Part shown: piece after piece, positions 14,655-23,930 of the stretch
Numbering within the stretch: position 1 is the stretch's first letter
Layout: each line of letters starts with the position of its first letter
Assembly (NCBI GenBank): GCA_035968095.1
Contig: JAWQFW010000048.1
Coordinates: 1-25,741, forward strand
Reading direction: 5' to 3'
Source: IIICB1 sp035968095
GTDB lineage: Bacteria; Cyanobacteriota; Cyanobacteriia; Cyanobacteriales; SIO1D9
Length of the DNA: 25,741 bases
Translations under genes and position numbers: made by a program
The notes under the pieces: model-generated
Seen by the model: the letters and a program-made list of their open reading frames with translations, nothing else
What the model was told of the DNA's origin: nothing
Database searches by the model: none

Positions 14655-17600
14655 TTATCTTTGTAAAGGAATTTCAATAATAAATTTGGCTCCTTTTCCT
14701 AACTCTGAGTTACAGGTAATTGTCCCACTATGTTTTTCGGTAATAATTTGGGAAGCGATCGCTAAACCTAAACCTGTTCCTTTACCCACAGCTTTTGTCG
14801 TAAATAAATGGTCAAAAATTCTTTGTTTGATTTCCTCACTCATTCCTTTTCCATTATCAGCAATAGTAATTTTTACGGTTTGGTTTTCTACTGAAGTCGT
14901 AATGGTAATGCGGTTGGGATTAGCCTTAATTTCTGCAAAATTTTGTCCCTTGCTTACTTCATCAAAAGTATCGATTGCATTAGCAATAAGATTCATGAAA
15001 ACTTGATTTAATTGACCAGGAAAACATTCAACTTCTGGGAAATTACCATAGTTTGTTACTACTTCAATTGCGGGACGTTGCTGGTTGGCTCTGAGGCGAT
15101 GTTTGAGAATTAACAACGTACTCTCAATACCTTCATGAATATTAAATCGTACTTTGTACTCTTTATCTGCACGAGAGAAAGTTCTTAAACTGGTACTAAT
15201 ATTTCTTAATCTGTCACAAGCCATCACCAAAGAATCCAATATTTTTGGTAAGTCTTCTAAGATATAATCCAAATCAATTTTGTCCGCATGATCGAGAATT
15301 TCTTCAGAGGAATTAGGAAATGTTTCTTGATAAAATCTCAAATGTTCAATCAAATCGTTGACAGTAGGTTTAGCTTGTTGAAGACTAGCAGATATAAAAC
15401 CCAAAGGATTATTCATTTCATGGGCTACACCAGCAACTAAATTCCCCAACGCCGACATTTTCTCACCTTGAATTAGTTGTAATTGAGTCTTTTGTAAGTT
15501 GTGTAAGACTTGTTCTAGCTGTTGAGCATCTTTTTGCAGATTCGCGTACAAACGAGCATTTTCTAGAGAAATAGCGGCTTGAATAGAAACTAACTTGAGA
15601 AGTTCGACGCGATCGCGGGTAAACGCTCTTGTGGTTAAATTATTCTCTAAATATAAAATCCCCATCAACTTTCCCTGATGCAAAATCGGGCTGCACAAAA
15701 TACTCTTAGGTTGCTGTTGCTGAAGATAAGGGTCGTGAGCTAAACTTGGCTCTGCACTAGGATTACTTAGTACCTTGGTCTGTAAGCTATGCTTAACTTG
15801 ATAAATTATTTTCCGGGGAATATTTTGACTCTCTTCCACAGGAATTTCTTGTAACACCAAAGATTTTTTTCCTATTGTCATTGAGCCTTTAATCACTAAA
15901 CGCTCATCTTCGATTAACATTAACACGCCTCGCTCTGCTCCTGCATTTTCAATAACGCTTGTAAGTAACGATGAGAGCAGTTTATCTAGTTCGATTTCAC
16001 AAGAGAGAGTTTGAGACACTTCGAGAATAGTAGCTAAATCTAAAGAGACAGAAGCACTATTACTTGAAGTCCAGGAATTGCTGGAGGTAAGGGTTGCTGA
16101 AGAAAAGATCGTTTCGTCAGTTGATAGAGTTGAACGGGTTTGCTGTAAAATTGCACTCAACAGTTGTGGGTAGCGCTTTTCTAAGTCTTCAACTTTGGCT
16201 TTGGCTCCCCAACGAGCATAACAATAATACGCCTCTTGCAGATAGCCAGCAGCGACTTTTTCTTTTTCCCAATTGAGATAAAATTTAGCAGCAAGTTCGT
16301 TAGCGAGAGCTTCTTCTTGGAGGAAATTGTTTTCTTTTGCACCAGCAATTGCCAGATCATACAGTTCGATTGCTTTAACTTTGGAATCGAGAACCCGATA
16401 TTTTTCAGCCTCAACTAAATGATACTTGTGCAAATAATTCATCGAGCCATAATCAGCCCATTCTTTTAACTTAACTTGATTTTCTAGGATTCGCTGCCAT
16501 CGCGGTTCTGACTCGGTTATTGATTCGGATGAAGTCGCTAGTACAGTCAAAGAATCATAAAAATAGAAAACAGGTTCGGCGATACTTCCCATTCCTCCAG
16601 CCAAATACTGTCGGGTTTGAGCAGCATCGTGTTCCGCTTTCGCGAAGTCTTCTAGCCAGTAATTTAAGGTAAATCGATAGAGGTAAAAGAAGCATAGTCG
16701 GTAAAAATCGACTTTAGCTTCTTCGAGAACTTCTGCTTCATAGAAATCTTGGCGTAAGGGAACATCATTTTCTGATTTACCCAAGAGAATTTGTGTTGCT
16801 TGCCAATATACTAAGACACAGTTAGCTGTAGTTAATTGGTTGAGGTCGTATAACTGTTGGTAATAGGCTTCCATTTGCGGTTCGAGTTCGATGAGAGGTT
16901 GACCTAACCAATAAGCATTAAAGCAATATAATTGAGCATCGTAGACCATAAATTCTAAATTGCCTGTTTCCAATCCAGTTTGATAGCCATCTAGAAGAAT
17001 GGGTAGGGTTTCTTGAAGATGAATCGTCCAACAACCTACATAGGCTCCCATTAAAATGGCGGTTGCGGCTCGAATATTTTTGGAATCTGGTTCTAAAGCG
17101 AGTTGGTATCCCAATTGCCCAAACTGAGATACCATCGTCATTTCGCCCCAAAGCATTCTTAGTTGAAAGGCATAACCTACATAACAAAATGCCGCAACTG
17201 AACTATTGCCAAATTGAATAGATAACTTAACCTGGAGCGCAACGACTAGGAAGTAGAGCATGGTTGCACCGCTCATATAACAGACGGGGGTGAGACGAGC
17301 GGCATTTTGCATAATTGCTAATTGTTGGCGATCGCTCATTGGCGGCAGATTCAGGAATGACTCAATGGGGCGATCGCCAATTAATTCATCGATTTCTTGC
17401 TTAATCGGACGAATATCCTCGATACTTGGCTCATTTGGCAGATTTACGCCTAACATTTGGAAGACTGATTGACCGATCGCGATCGCTTCTAAAAATTGAT
17501 TGCGGGCGACTAATGCCTGAATTCTGACTTGATAAACTTGTACCCGTTCTAATGCAGTTTTCCCCTCAGCAATTACCGCTTCAATCCAGCGATCCATTTG

Positions 17601-20075
17601 CTCAAAATCCCCAGCTAAAAATGCTACCTCAGCACCTAAGTTATGCAGGGAAAGGGTTATTTCGTACTGCTTTTGCCAAGCGTCTACTCCGAGCAGTTGC
17701 AGCCCGACGGTAGCATATTCCTGGGCGGCTTGATAGGCGGTGGCGGCTTTGGCTTTTTGGCAAGCATTGAGGTTAAGCTTTGCTAGTTCTTCTTTCTGGT
17801 GTTGTTCCTGAATCAGTGTGATTCCATAGTTTAACTGATTGACTAATTCAAAAATTCGTTCTGCTCTAGTTTCAGGAGGGATTTTTTCTAGCAGTAGTTG
17901 TCCGATGTGATAATGTGTCCTTTGTTTGCGCTGGTCAGGAATCAAAGAATATGCAGCTTGTTGGACGCGATCGTGCAAAAATTTGTAGCTAACGGTTTGA
18001 GAATTTGTTACTGGCTCTACAAGAGTTTTTTCTCCCACATAAAACTTATAAACTTCGCCTACTGGTAAAATCAATTCTTCTTGCAACGCTTTCCATAAAT
18101 CTACTGCCGCGTCAATTGCTGATTTTTCTGAAACAATTGCTAATGTTGCTAAATCGAATTGATTGCCAATACAAGCGGCTAATTTGAGAACTTCCTGAGT
18201 AGCTAAGGGCAGTTTTTCTAACTGCAATGCCATAAATTCAACAACATCTTCACTCAAAACTTGTTCTTTGATTTGAGTAACGTTACATTGCCAACAATTT
18301 TCATCTAAGTTAAATTGGATCAACTTTTCTTCATGTAATGCTTTCAGAAATTGGTTGGTAAAAAAGGGATTTCCTTTGGTTTTCTGAAAAACTAATTTCG
18401 ACAGAGGTAATGCTACCTCGATTGTACTTTTGAGAGTATCTGCTACTAACTGATTAATATAGGATTGGTTAAGAGGATTTAAAGTAATGGTATTAATAGT
18501 AAAATCTGCTTTGGCAATTTCACTCAAAGTTAACATTAACGGATGAGTAGGATTAACTTCGTTATCGCGGTAAGCACCAATTAATAAAAGATAACTGGTA
18601 TCTGCCATTAAAACTTGAATTAATTTCAGCGATGCTGTATCTGCCCATTGGAGATCGTCTAAAAACATCACTAAGGGATGTTCTTTATTGGTAAAAACTT
18701 GGGTGAATTTTTGCAATAATAAATTGAAGCGATTTTGCACGGCTGTTCCTGATAAATCGACGACGGGTGGCTGTTTACCAATAATTTTTTCTAACTCAGG
18801 AATTACGTCAACAATCGTTTGACCATTTTCCCCGATTGCGGCTAATATTTTGCTTTTCCATTGCTGAATTTGAGCATCACTTTCGGTTAGTAATTGTTTC
18901 ATTAAATCCCGAAAGGCTTGGACGAAGGCGGAGAAGGGAATATTCCGCTTAAATTGGTCAAATTTTCCTTTAACAAAATAACCGCGTTGTCGCACAATCG
19001 GTTTGTGAACTTCGTTAACTACTGCGGTTTTGCCGATTCCGGAAAAACCTGCTACCAGGATGATTTCGGTTACACCAAGACTTACTCTTGCAAATGCTGC
19101 TAGGAGTTTTTCTACTTCTTTTTCGCGACCATATAATTTTTCTGAAAGCAGAAAACGATCGCAAATATCTTGTTTGGCAATCGGGAAGTTAGCAATTTTT
19201 GCTGTTTCTTGAAGTTGTTTTAGACATTTTGCTAAATCTTGTTTAATACCGAAGGCACTTTGATAGCGTTCTTCCGCATTTTTGGCGATTAGTTTATTGA
19301 TAATTTTGGTGAGAATTAACGGAATTGTGGGGTCAATTGCTTGGATTGAGGGAACTGCTTGAGCAAGATGAGAATGTACTAATTCCATCGGATCGTTTGA
19401 TTTGAAAGGTAATTCTCCGGTCAGTAATTCGTATAGGGTGATCCCTAAAGCATAAAAATCACTTCGATAATCAATTCCTCGGTTCATTCTTCCAGTTTGT
19501 TCTGGAGAAATATAAGCTAAGGTTCCTTCTAGTTGGTTGGGATTTTGGATTTCTTGAGTTTCGCGGGGTAAGAGTGAAGCAATGCTAAAGTCAATAATTT
19601 TGACTTGTTTGGTTGCGGGATGAATTAAAATATTGGCGGGTTTGATGTCTTTGTGAATAACGGAATTACGGTGAATTTCTTGTAAAATAGTTGCTAGTTG
19701 AGTGGCAATTTTGAGAAGTTCTAAGAGGGATAATTTATTGGTTTTGATGTGATTTCGCAGCGAAACTCCGCCAAAATCTTCCATAACTAAAAGATAACTG
19801 TTGCGATAGGTTTCTAAACTGTAGGGACGGATAATTCCTTCGAGGTCGAGATTTTTGGCGATCGCGTATTGATTGCGAAACTGTAACAAGTCGTTAAAGG
19901 TGGGATATTCTTCCCGTAGCCACTTTAAGACAACTGGGGAAGATTCTTGAGTTTGGTTTTCTACCACTCCTCGATAGACCAGAGTGCGTTTACCTAAATA
20001 AAGTTCCTCTATTAAACGATATTGATTTAACCGTTGATTTAAGTGGATAACCGTTTTCGGATTAGATTCTTTCAT
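14655..20075 (-). CDS. HstK-type hybrid Ser/Thr kinase - AAA ATPase - GAF - histidine kinase (upstream copy)
   Basis: This 1806-residue protein is a close paralog of the one encoded next to it. Kinase domain about 20-285: Lys51, HKD (141-143), N148, DFS (162-164) and SPEQTGRMNRGIDYRSDFYA, again with no canonical glycine loop. ATPase: Walker A GFSGIGKT (343-350) and a FLDDLQWAD Walker B. A TPR-like helical middle follows, then a GAF domain (about 1345-1510) and a coiled segment (KDAQQLEQVLHNLQKTQLQL). The histidine kinase has H1552 in VAGVAHEMNNP, N box NLIANAIDTF, and G boxes DNGKGM and GTGLGLAI. ATPase and kinase parts are the most alike between the copies; the middle diverges. It is first in the transcription order. 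In HstK-type proteins both kinase activities are known or proposed; the signal and targets here are unknown. Confidence 0.93.
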   Translation of the reverse strand: MKESNPKTVIHLNQRLNQYRLIEELYLGKRTLVYRGVVENQTQESSPVVLKWLREEYPTFNDLLQFRNQYAIAKNLDLEGIIRPYSLETYRNSYLLVMEDFGGVSLRNHIKTNKLSLLELLKIATQLATILQEIHRNSVIHKDIKPANILIHPATKQVKIIDFSIASLLPRETQEIQNPNQLEGTLAYISPEQTGRMNRGIDYRSDFYALGITLYELLTGELPFKSNDPMELVHSHLAQAVPSIQAIDPTIPLILTKIINKLIAKNAEERYQSAFGIKQDLAKCLKQLQETAKIANFPIAKQDICDRFLLSEKLYGREKEVEKLLAAFARVSLGVTEIILVAGFSGIGKTAVVNEVHKPIVRQRGYFVKGKFDQFKRNIPFSAFVQAFRDLMKQLLTESDAQIQQWKSKILAAIGENGQTIVDVIPELEKIIGKQPPVVDLSGTAVQNRFNLLLQKFTQVFTNKEHPLVMFLDDLQWADTASLKLIQVLMADTSYLLLIGAYRDNEVNPTHPLMLTLSEIAKADFTINTITLNPLNQSYINQLVADTLKSTIEVALPLSKLVFQKTKGNPFFTNQFLKALHEEKLIQFNLDENCWQCNVTQIKEQVLSEDVVEFMALQLEKLPLATQEVLKLAACIGNQFDLATLAIVSEKSAIDAAVDLWKALQEELILPVGEVYKFYVGEKTLVEPVTNSQTVSYKFLHDRVQQAAYSLIPDQRKQRTHYHIGQLLLEKIPPETRAERIFELVNQLNYGITLIQEQHQKEELAKLNLNACQKAKAATAYQAAQEYATVGLQLLGVDAWQKQYEITLSLHNLGAEVAFLAGDFEQMDRWIEAVIAEGKTALERVQVYQVRIQALVARNQFLEAIAIGQSVFQMLGVNLPNEPSIEDIRPIKQEIDELIGDRPIESFLNLPPMSDRQQLAIMQNAARLTPVCYMSGATMLYFLVVALQVKLSIQFGNSSVAAFCYVGYAFQLRMLWGEMTMVSQFGQLGYQLALEPDSKNIRAATAILMGAYVGCWTIHLQETLPILLDGYQTGLETGNLEFMVYDAQLYCFNAYWLGQPLIELEPQMEAYYQQLYDLNQLTTANCVLVYWQATQILLGKSENDVPLRQDFYEAEVLEEAKVDFYRLCFFYLYRFTLNYWLEDFAKAEHDAAQTRQYLAGGMGSIAEPVFYFYDSLTVLATSSESITESEPRWQRILENQVKLKEWADYGSMNYLHKYHLVEAEKYRVLDSKVKAIELYDLAIAGAKENNFLQEEALANELAAKFYLNWEKEKVAAGYLQEAYYCYARWGAKAKVEDLEKRYPQLLSAILQQTRSTLSTDETIFSSATLTSSNSWTSSNSASVSLDLATILEVSQTLSCEIELDKLLSSLLTSVIENAGAERGVLMLIEDERLVIKGSMTIGKKSLVLQEIPVEESQNIPRKIIYQVKHSLQTKVLSNPSAEPSLAHDPYLQQQQPKSILCSPILHQGKLMGILYLENNLTTRAFTRDRVELLKLVSIQAAISLENARLYANLQKDAQQLEQVLHNLQKTQLQLIQGEKMSALGNLVAGVAHEMNNPLGFISASLQQAKPTVNDLIEHLRFYQETFPNSSEEILDHADKIDLDYILEDLPKILDSLVMACDRLRNISTSLRTFSRADKEYKVRFNIHEGIESTLLILKHRLRANQQRPAIEVVTNYGNFPEVECFPGQLNQVFMNLIANAIDTFDEVSKGQNFAEIKANPNRITITTSVENQTVKITIADNGKGMSEEIKQRIFDHLFTTKAVGKGTGLGLAIASQIITEKHSGTITCNSELGKGAKFIIEIPLQR

Positions 20076-20558
20076 CGGAAAAACTGCAACTATCTTGTCA
20101 GTGGTAGTTGAATTGCTCGCTTAAATACCTGGGGGTAATATTTTTATTTTAGTGGTTAGTTGGAAAAATTTTGTTAAGGTTGTTGTCGTGGGAGTGAAAG
20201 GCTAATCGCCAAATTAGTTAGGAAAAGACAGATTGTGGTCAAGATTATTTTTTGAATGGCGATCGCGACTCAAATTTTTGGTGCTTAAATAAAAAAGATT
20301 TTTGGAAAAGCTTTTTGCTTGTGCGATCTTAGCCTCATTGTTAGGAAGAAGCTATCAAAAGCTAAAATTTGCCGATCTCGGCGCGATCGCCTCTGGGACT
20401 GCTAAACTTACTTGATTGGATTTACTCGCGATCGTCCTAATCGAAAACTTAGGCTAGTAAACGCATCTCGCTTGGTAGTAGGTTAAGTAAGAGGTTTGAG
20501 GCTAGCACTCAACAAGCGATCGTCGATCGATACGGGTACTTGTTAAAGGGCGGAGGTT
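20076..20558. other. 480-base divergent intergenic region with several HIP1-type sites
   Basis: This region must hold the promoters of the kinase pair (minus) and the CDF-like gene (plus). I see HIP1 octamers near 20262 and 20384, a GCCGA-TC-TCGGC mini-hairpin at 20371-20382, and repeated CGATCG cores at 20518-20530. No tRNA, no ORF with a good start and no clear -35/-10 pair is visible. A GCTAGCACTC (near 20502) resembles half of a CIRCE element but the other half is missing. GGAGG at 20552-20556 is the ribosome binding site of the downstream gene. Confidence 0.5.
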
Positions 20559-21464
20559 ATGTCCAAAGGAAAAAATTCCTACCGGACGAGTCGTTTAGTT
20601 TTGTTAGCAATGCTGTGGCTGAGTGTATTTGTGCTGTCAGTCAAAGTTTTTGCTGCTTGGAAGACGATCTCGCTGACTTTGTGGTGTGAATCTTTACATA
20701 CTTTAATCGCGGGTTTTAGCATCCTTTTAAGCTTACTGGCGACGATCGCCCCGGATCGTCCTTCTGGGCGCGAAATTTATGGTCATGGTAAAAAAGAAAC
20801 GGCGATCGCGTTTCTGTTGGCAATATTTTTTGGCTTTGCTTGTTTGAACTTACTCTGGATCTCTGGAGTTCAACTAATTAGTGCTTTTCAACAAGAAACT
20901 CCCCCCATCTCGGTCGAAGTTACTCTTCCTCTGATGCAAATGTTAGGAGTAATTGTCGTCACTAATTTAGCTTTCGCGATTCTCGGTTTAATCGAAGCCA
21001 GAATTTTACGCAACCCCCATCTACGTTTCAATAGTCAGCAGCTACTCAAAGATGCGGGCTTCACGTTGTTGGTTTTAGGTAGTTTTGTCGGAATTTGGTG
21101 GGGTTTGATTTGGGTTGACCTCCTGCTACCCTTTTTGTTAATTTTCTTGGCAGTGTCGAGTTTTCGCCAAACTTTAGTCAGACAGTTGCCTTTAATGATC
21201 GAACAAGTGGCGATCGCCCCCGAAGTTCTGGCAAAAATTGCTTATGCTACTGGTGCAGTCAGTCAATGCGATCGTATTCAGTCACGAGGAATTATTGGGC
21301 GTTTTCTTTACGTGCAAATGCACTTAATTCTTTATCCTGAATTCGCTGACGCTGCGGGATCTATCGCTGAAGAAATCGAAGCTAGTATTCGAGAACGTTT
21401 TGGTCCAGTGCAAATTACTTTTTTCATCGATCATGAAGACCACGAAGACGAAGAAATCGATTAA
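20559..21464 (+). CDS. Cation diffusion facilitator-like membrane protein
   Basis: The 301-residue product has about six hydrophobic segments in the first 205 residues and a soluble C-terminal part (about 215-301) of the CDF fold type. After the second segment comes PDRPSGREIYGHGKKE, the loop typical of cation efflux (CDF) proteins, which supports the family call. The metal site looks degraded. Where CDF zinc transporters have an HxxxD or DxxxD pair in TM2, this protein reads CESLHTLIAG, without the second aspartate. In TM5 it reads QQLLKDAGF, with the aspartate but no histidine. The C-terminal tail ends in a His/Asp/Glu cluster (HEDHEDEE) that could bind metal. The start is set by a consensus GGAGG 2 bases before the ATG. 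Function may be transport with an altered site, or a sensor role; this is unclear. Confidence 0.7.
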   Translation: MSKGKNSYRTSRLVLLAMLWLSVFVLSVKVFAAWKTISLTLWCESLHTLIAGFSILLSLLATIAPDRPSGREIYGHGKKETAIAFLLAIFFGFACLNLLWISGVQLISAFQQETPPISVEVTLPLMQMLGVIVVTNLAFAILGLIEARILRNPHLRFNSQQLLKDAGFTLLVLGSFVGIWWGLIWVDLLLPFLLIFLAVSSFRQTLVRQLPLMIEQVAIAPEVLAKIAYATGAVSQCDRIQSRGIIGRFLYVQMHLILYPEFADAAGSIAEEIEASIRERFGPVQITFFIDHEDHEDEEID

Positions 21465-21485
21465 TTTGAAGTTCACGGAATGTTC

Positions 21486-21520
21486 AAAAAAGCCCAAACC
21501 TCAACCTAGCAGGTTTGGGT
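21486..21520 (-). terminator. Intrinsic terminator after the peptidoglycan-binding protein gene
   Basis: CCCAAACCT (21493-21501) pairs with AGGTTTGGG (21511-21519) in a 9-bp stem with a 9-base loop. On the minus strand the stem is followed by CTTTTTT, so it ends the M16/peptidoglycan-binding transcript. It may also slow the convergent CDF-like transcript, which lacks a T-run on that side. Confidence 0.82.
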
Positions 21521-21534
21521 AGTTCACATTCCAA

Positions 21535-22209
21535 TCATTCATTTAACAACGCCCTCCAAGTCGCAGCCCCCACAACTCCATCAACTTCTAAACCAAATTT
21601 TGCTTGCGCTGCTTTCACAGCCGCTAAAGTTTTTTCGCCGAAATCTCCATCTGCTAACCCTTCAAGAAAACCCAGAGTCCGCAGTCGTTGTTGTAGTTGG
21701 ATCACTGCTGGTCCACGCATTCCCTCTCGCAAAATTGGTAAAGTTACTGCGGCTGAGTCGGAAGTAGCTACGGTTGCTTGAGTTTCATTGGTGTTACTCG
21801 TCGTCACCGCAGTTGTTACATTAGTTGGAGTTGCGGAAGGAGTTGCGGTAGCTTGGGTTTGGGGAGGAGTCATCGGAAATAACCGACTCCAGGTAGTTTG
21901 ACCCACAATCCCGTCAACATTTAAACCTGCGGCTTGTTGAAATTTGGAGACAGCAATGACGGTACTTTCCGCATAAGTTCCGTCTACAGTGTCCTGATAG
22001 AAGCCTAACAACTTCAAAGCCGCTTGAAGTTCTGAGACTTCGGTTCCACGCGAACCAACTCTTAAGGTTGGTCGATTAATTTGGACAGAGGTATTTGGCT
22101 GGGCGAAAATTGGTTGAAGTGGCAATAGTGGCACTGTGGCTACTAAGCCAAGGGAAAGTAAACTCAGCCAAATTTTTACCTGGGAAAATGGTTTTTCTTT
22201 GCGGTTCAT
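21535..22209 (-). CDS. Exported protein with two peptidoglycan-binding domains
   Basis: The 224-residue product has a basic N-terminus (MNRKEKPFSQVK) and a hydrophobic signal segment ending near PIFAQ (about residue 37). Two PG_binding_1 domains follow: about 50-112 (LRVGSRGTEVSELQAALKLL ... VDGIVGQTTWSRL) and about 160-222 (LREGMRGPAVIQLQQRLRTL ... VDGVVGAATWRALL). A Thr/Ser/Ala/Gln-rich linker of about 45 residues joins them. There is no catalytic domain, so it is a wall-binding exported protein, perhaps a scaffold or carrier. A GAGGGAT ribosome binding site precedes the ATG. It begins 87 bases after the second M16 gene and is probably the last gene of that transcript. Confidence 0.88.
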   Translation of the reverse strand: MNRKEKPFSQVKIWLSLLSLGLVATVPLLPLQPIFAQPNTSVQINRPTLRVGSRGTEVSELQAALKLLGFYQDTVDGTYAESTVIAVSKFQQAAGLNVDGIVGQTTWSRLFPMTPPQTQATATPSATPTNVTTAVTTSNTNETQATVATSDSAAVTLPILREGMRGPAVIQLQQRLRTLGFLEGLADGDFGEKTLAAVKAAQAKFGLEVDGVVGAATWRALLNE

Positions 22210-22296
22210 TTCATCCCTCGTTATTCGTTGGCAGATCGAAAAAGTTAATCAAATTATATTTAACATCTCGCCGCACCTAAGAAAAACCCAATTGCT

Positions 22297-23595
22297 TTAT
22301 TTCGGTAGAGAATGTCCTTGTATGGCTGCTTCTGGTCCAACTATCGATAAATAGGGAGATTCAGAAAAATAGCGACAAGCTACTTCTTGAGCAATTTCTG
22401 GGGTAATATTCGCGATCGCTTCCTGAAATTCACGGTCAAATTCGATTCCTAACCCAATTGTTTCATACCAACCGAAAATTTGCGCGATTTCGGAATTGCT
22501 TTGTTTCCCTAGCGCATATTGTCCTAAAAGTTTGTTTTTCGCGGCTTGGAGTTCCTCTGCGGTTAATTTAGTTTCACCAAGACGTTTGACTTCTGTATGT
22601 AATCCTTCTATTGAGGTAGCGGTATTTCCTGGGGCTGTCCCGATGTAAACTACAAAGTTAGATTTGTCGCGTCTCGTCGGATAAAAAGCTGAGACATCGT
22701 AAGCTAATCCTCGCTTTTCGCGCAATTCTACAAATAAACGACTCGAAAGTCCGTTCCCTAAATAGGTATTTAAGAGTTTCAGCGCGAAGAAGTCTTTTTC
22801 TGAGACTGAGGGAGTTAGATAACCGAGGATGATAATCGACTGTTGGGTGTCTTGAGGTGTGGTATGTACAGAAGGTTGAGAAGTTAATTCAGCTAGTTTG
22901 GGAGTGGATAATGGGGTGTTCGGGGCTTGCCAATCGCCGAAAGTATGTTCTACTAATTTTATTGCGTCTGCTTGGGTTAAACGACCTGATAAGCTAACGA
23001 TCATGTTATCGGGACGAAAATACGTTTGGTGATGTTGTTGCAAATCAGCACGATTTAAACCAGATACGGTTTCTTCTGTACCTAAGATGGAAAAACCGTA
23101 GGGATGATGGGGATACATTGCTTGTCGTAGTTGGTTGAAAGCAACGTTGAAAGGTTGTTCTTGTTGGGAGCGAATGCTTTGTAAACTGAGGTTTTTTTCT
23201 AATTCTACTTCGGTTTCTGGGAAAGTTGGCGATCGCAACATTTCTGCTGTTAGCTGCAACATTTCTGCGAAATCAGCCGAAACTGTCTTTAAACTCACTA
23301 AAAAATAATCTGAGGCTGCATCTGCACTTAGACTCGCTCCCACAGATTCAACTTTTTCGGCAATTTCTAATGAAGACAGTTCCCCGCAGCCTTTGGTTAT
23401 TGTCGCCGACAGCAGGTGAGCAAGTCCAGCCGCTTCTCTTGCTTCCCCGGTTGCACCTGCATTTTTGAAAAAAATTCGACTAGCAACAATGTCTGCTGCC
23501 ATATTTTCGGCGGAAACTACCGTGATACCGTTATCTAAAACGTAGCGATTAATGTTTTGCTTGGGCTGGGTGGTTGTTGCGGAATTTTGGTGCAT
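22297..23595 (-). CDS. M16 peptidase-like subunit lacking the zinc-binding motif
   Basis: The 432-residue product has the double-domain M16B fold (N-terminal domain about 15-220, C-terminal domain about 230-430). In the place of the HXXEH zinc motif it reads HLLSA (60-64), which keeps only the first histidine, so it should not bind zinc or cut peptides alone. It keeps the R/Y substrate motif in its C-terminal domain (SSRLFVELREKRGLAYDVSA). That is the state of the partner subunit in bacterial M16 heterodimers and in mitochondrial PMP-alpha type proteins. The ATG at 23595 (GAGAGA upstream) is preferred to a TTG at 23622 that would add nine residues. It lies 335 bases downstream of the zinc-site gene and is probably cotranscribed or under its own promoter. 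Some cyanobacterial M16 proteins are periplasmic; no signal peptide is visible here. Confidence 0.88.
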   Translation of the reverse strand: MHQNSATTTQPKQNINRYVLDNGITVVSAENMAADIVASRIFFKNAGATGEAREAAGLAHLLSATITKGCGELSSLEIAEKVESVGASLSADAASDYFLVSLKTVSADFAEMLQLTAEMLRSPTFPETEVELEKNLSLQSIRSQQEQPFNVAFNQLRQAMYPHHPYGFSILGTEETVSGLNRADLQQHHQTYFRPDNMIVSLSGRLTQADAIKLVEHTFGDWQAPNTPLSTPKLAELTSQPSVHTTPQDTQQSIIILGYLTPSVSEKDFFALKLLNTYLGNGLSSRLFVELREKRGLAYDVSAFYPTRRDKSNFVVYIGTAPGNTATSIEGLHTEVKRLGETKLTAEELQAAKNKLLGQYALGKQSNSEIAQIFGWYETIGLGIEFDREFQEAIANITPEIAQEVACRYFSESPYLSIVGPEAAIQGHSLPK

Positions 23596-23930
23596 TATTT
23601 CTCTCGTCAAATAGTGAAGCAATGATGCTTGAGTTCTACTGTTCTATTTTCGCTCAAACTCTTTTGTACTCTATCATTTGCTTCGCGATCTTGACATCAT
23701 TTAAAAACATTTACCATATTTAGTTTATTTTGTCAAGGATACTATTTCTGTTGCAGCTTTGAGCGGAATTGAACTAATTAATGAAACAGAATTTTTCAAG
23801 TTTTAATCGAGATTAGTTAATTGAAATTCTCTCTAGATAAATAAAGAAGTAATCTTATTTTCTGCTGATTCTTTGCTTCGTTAAACACCTACTCACGACA
23901 TAGCTTTATGAGTGCGATCTTTTTGCTTAA
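23596..23930 (-). promoter_or_regulatory. Intergenic region between the two M16 genes with a possible minus-strand promoter
   Basis: On the minus strand TTGACA (23736-23731) stands exactly 17 bases before a TAAATG hexamer (23713-23708), about 110 bases upstream of the second M16 start. The -10 match is poor (3 of 6). CTTGACA (23690-23696) and TGTCAAG (23731-23737) also form an inverted repeat with 34 bases between them. No gene or RNA is visible; the region is AT-rich. Confidence 0.3.

Noticed and set aside
14590..15006. A 138-codon plus-strand frame
   Set aside because: It lies antisense to the conserved histidine-kinase end of the upstream kinase gene and has no family similarity.
20500..20512. 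Possible CIRCE (HrcA) operator upstream of the CDF-like gene
   Set aside because: Only one half-site resembles GCTAGCACTC; the matching inverted half at 9 bases is not present.
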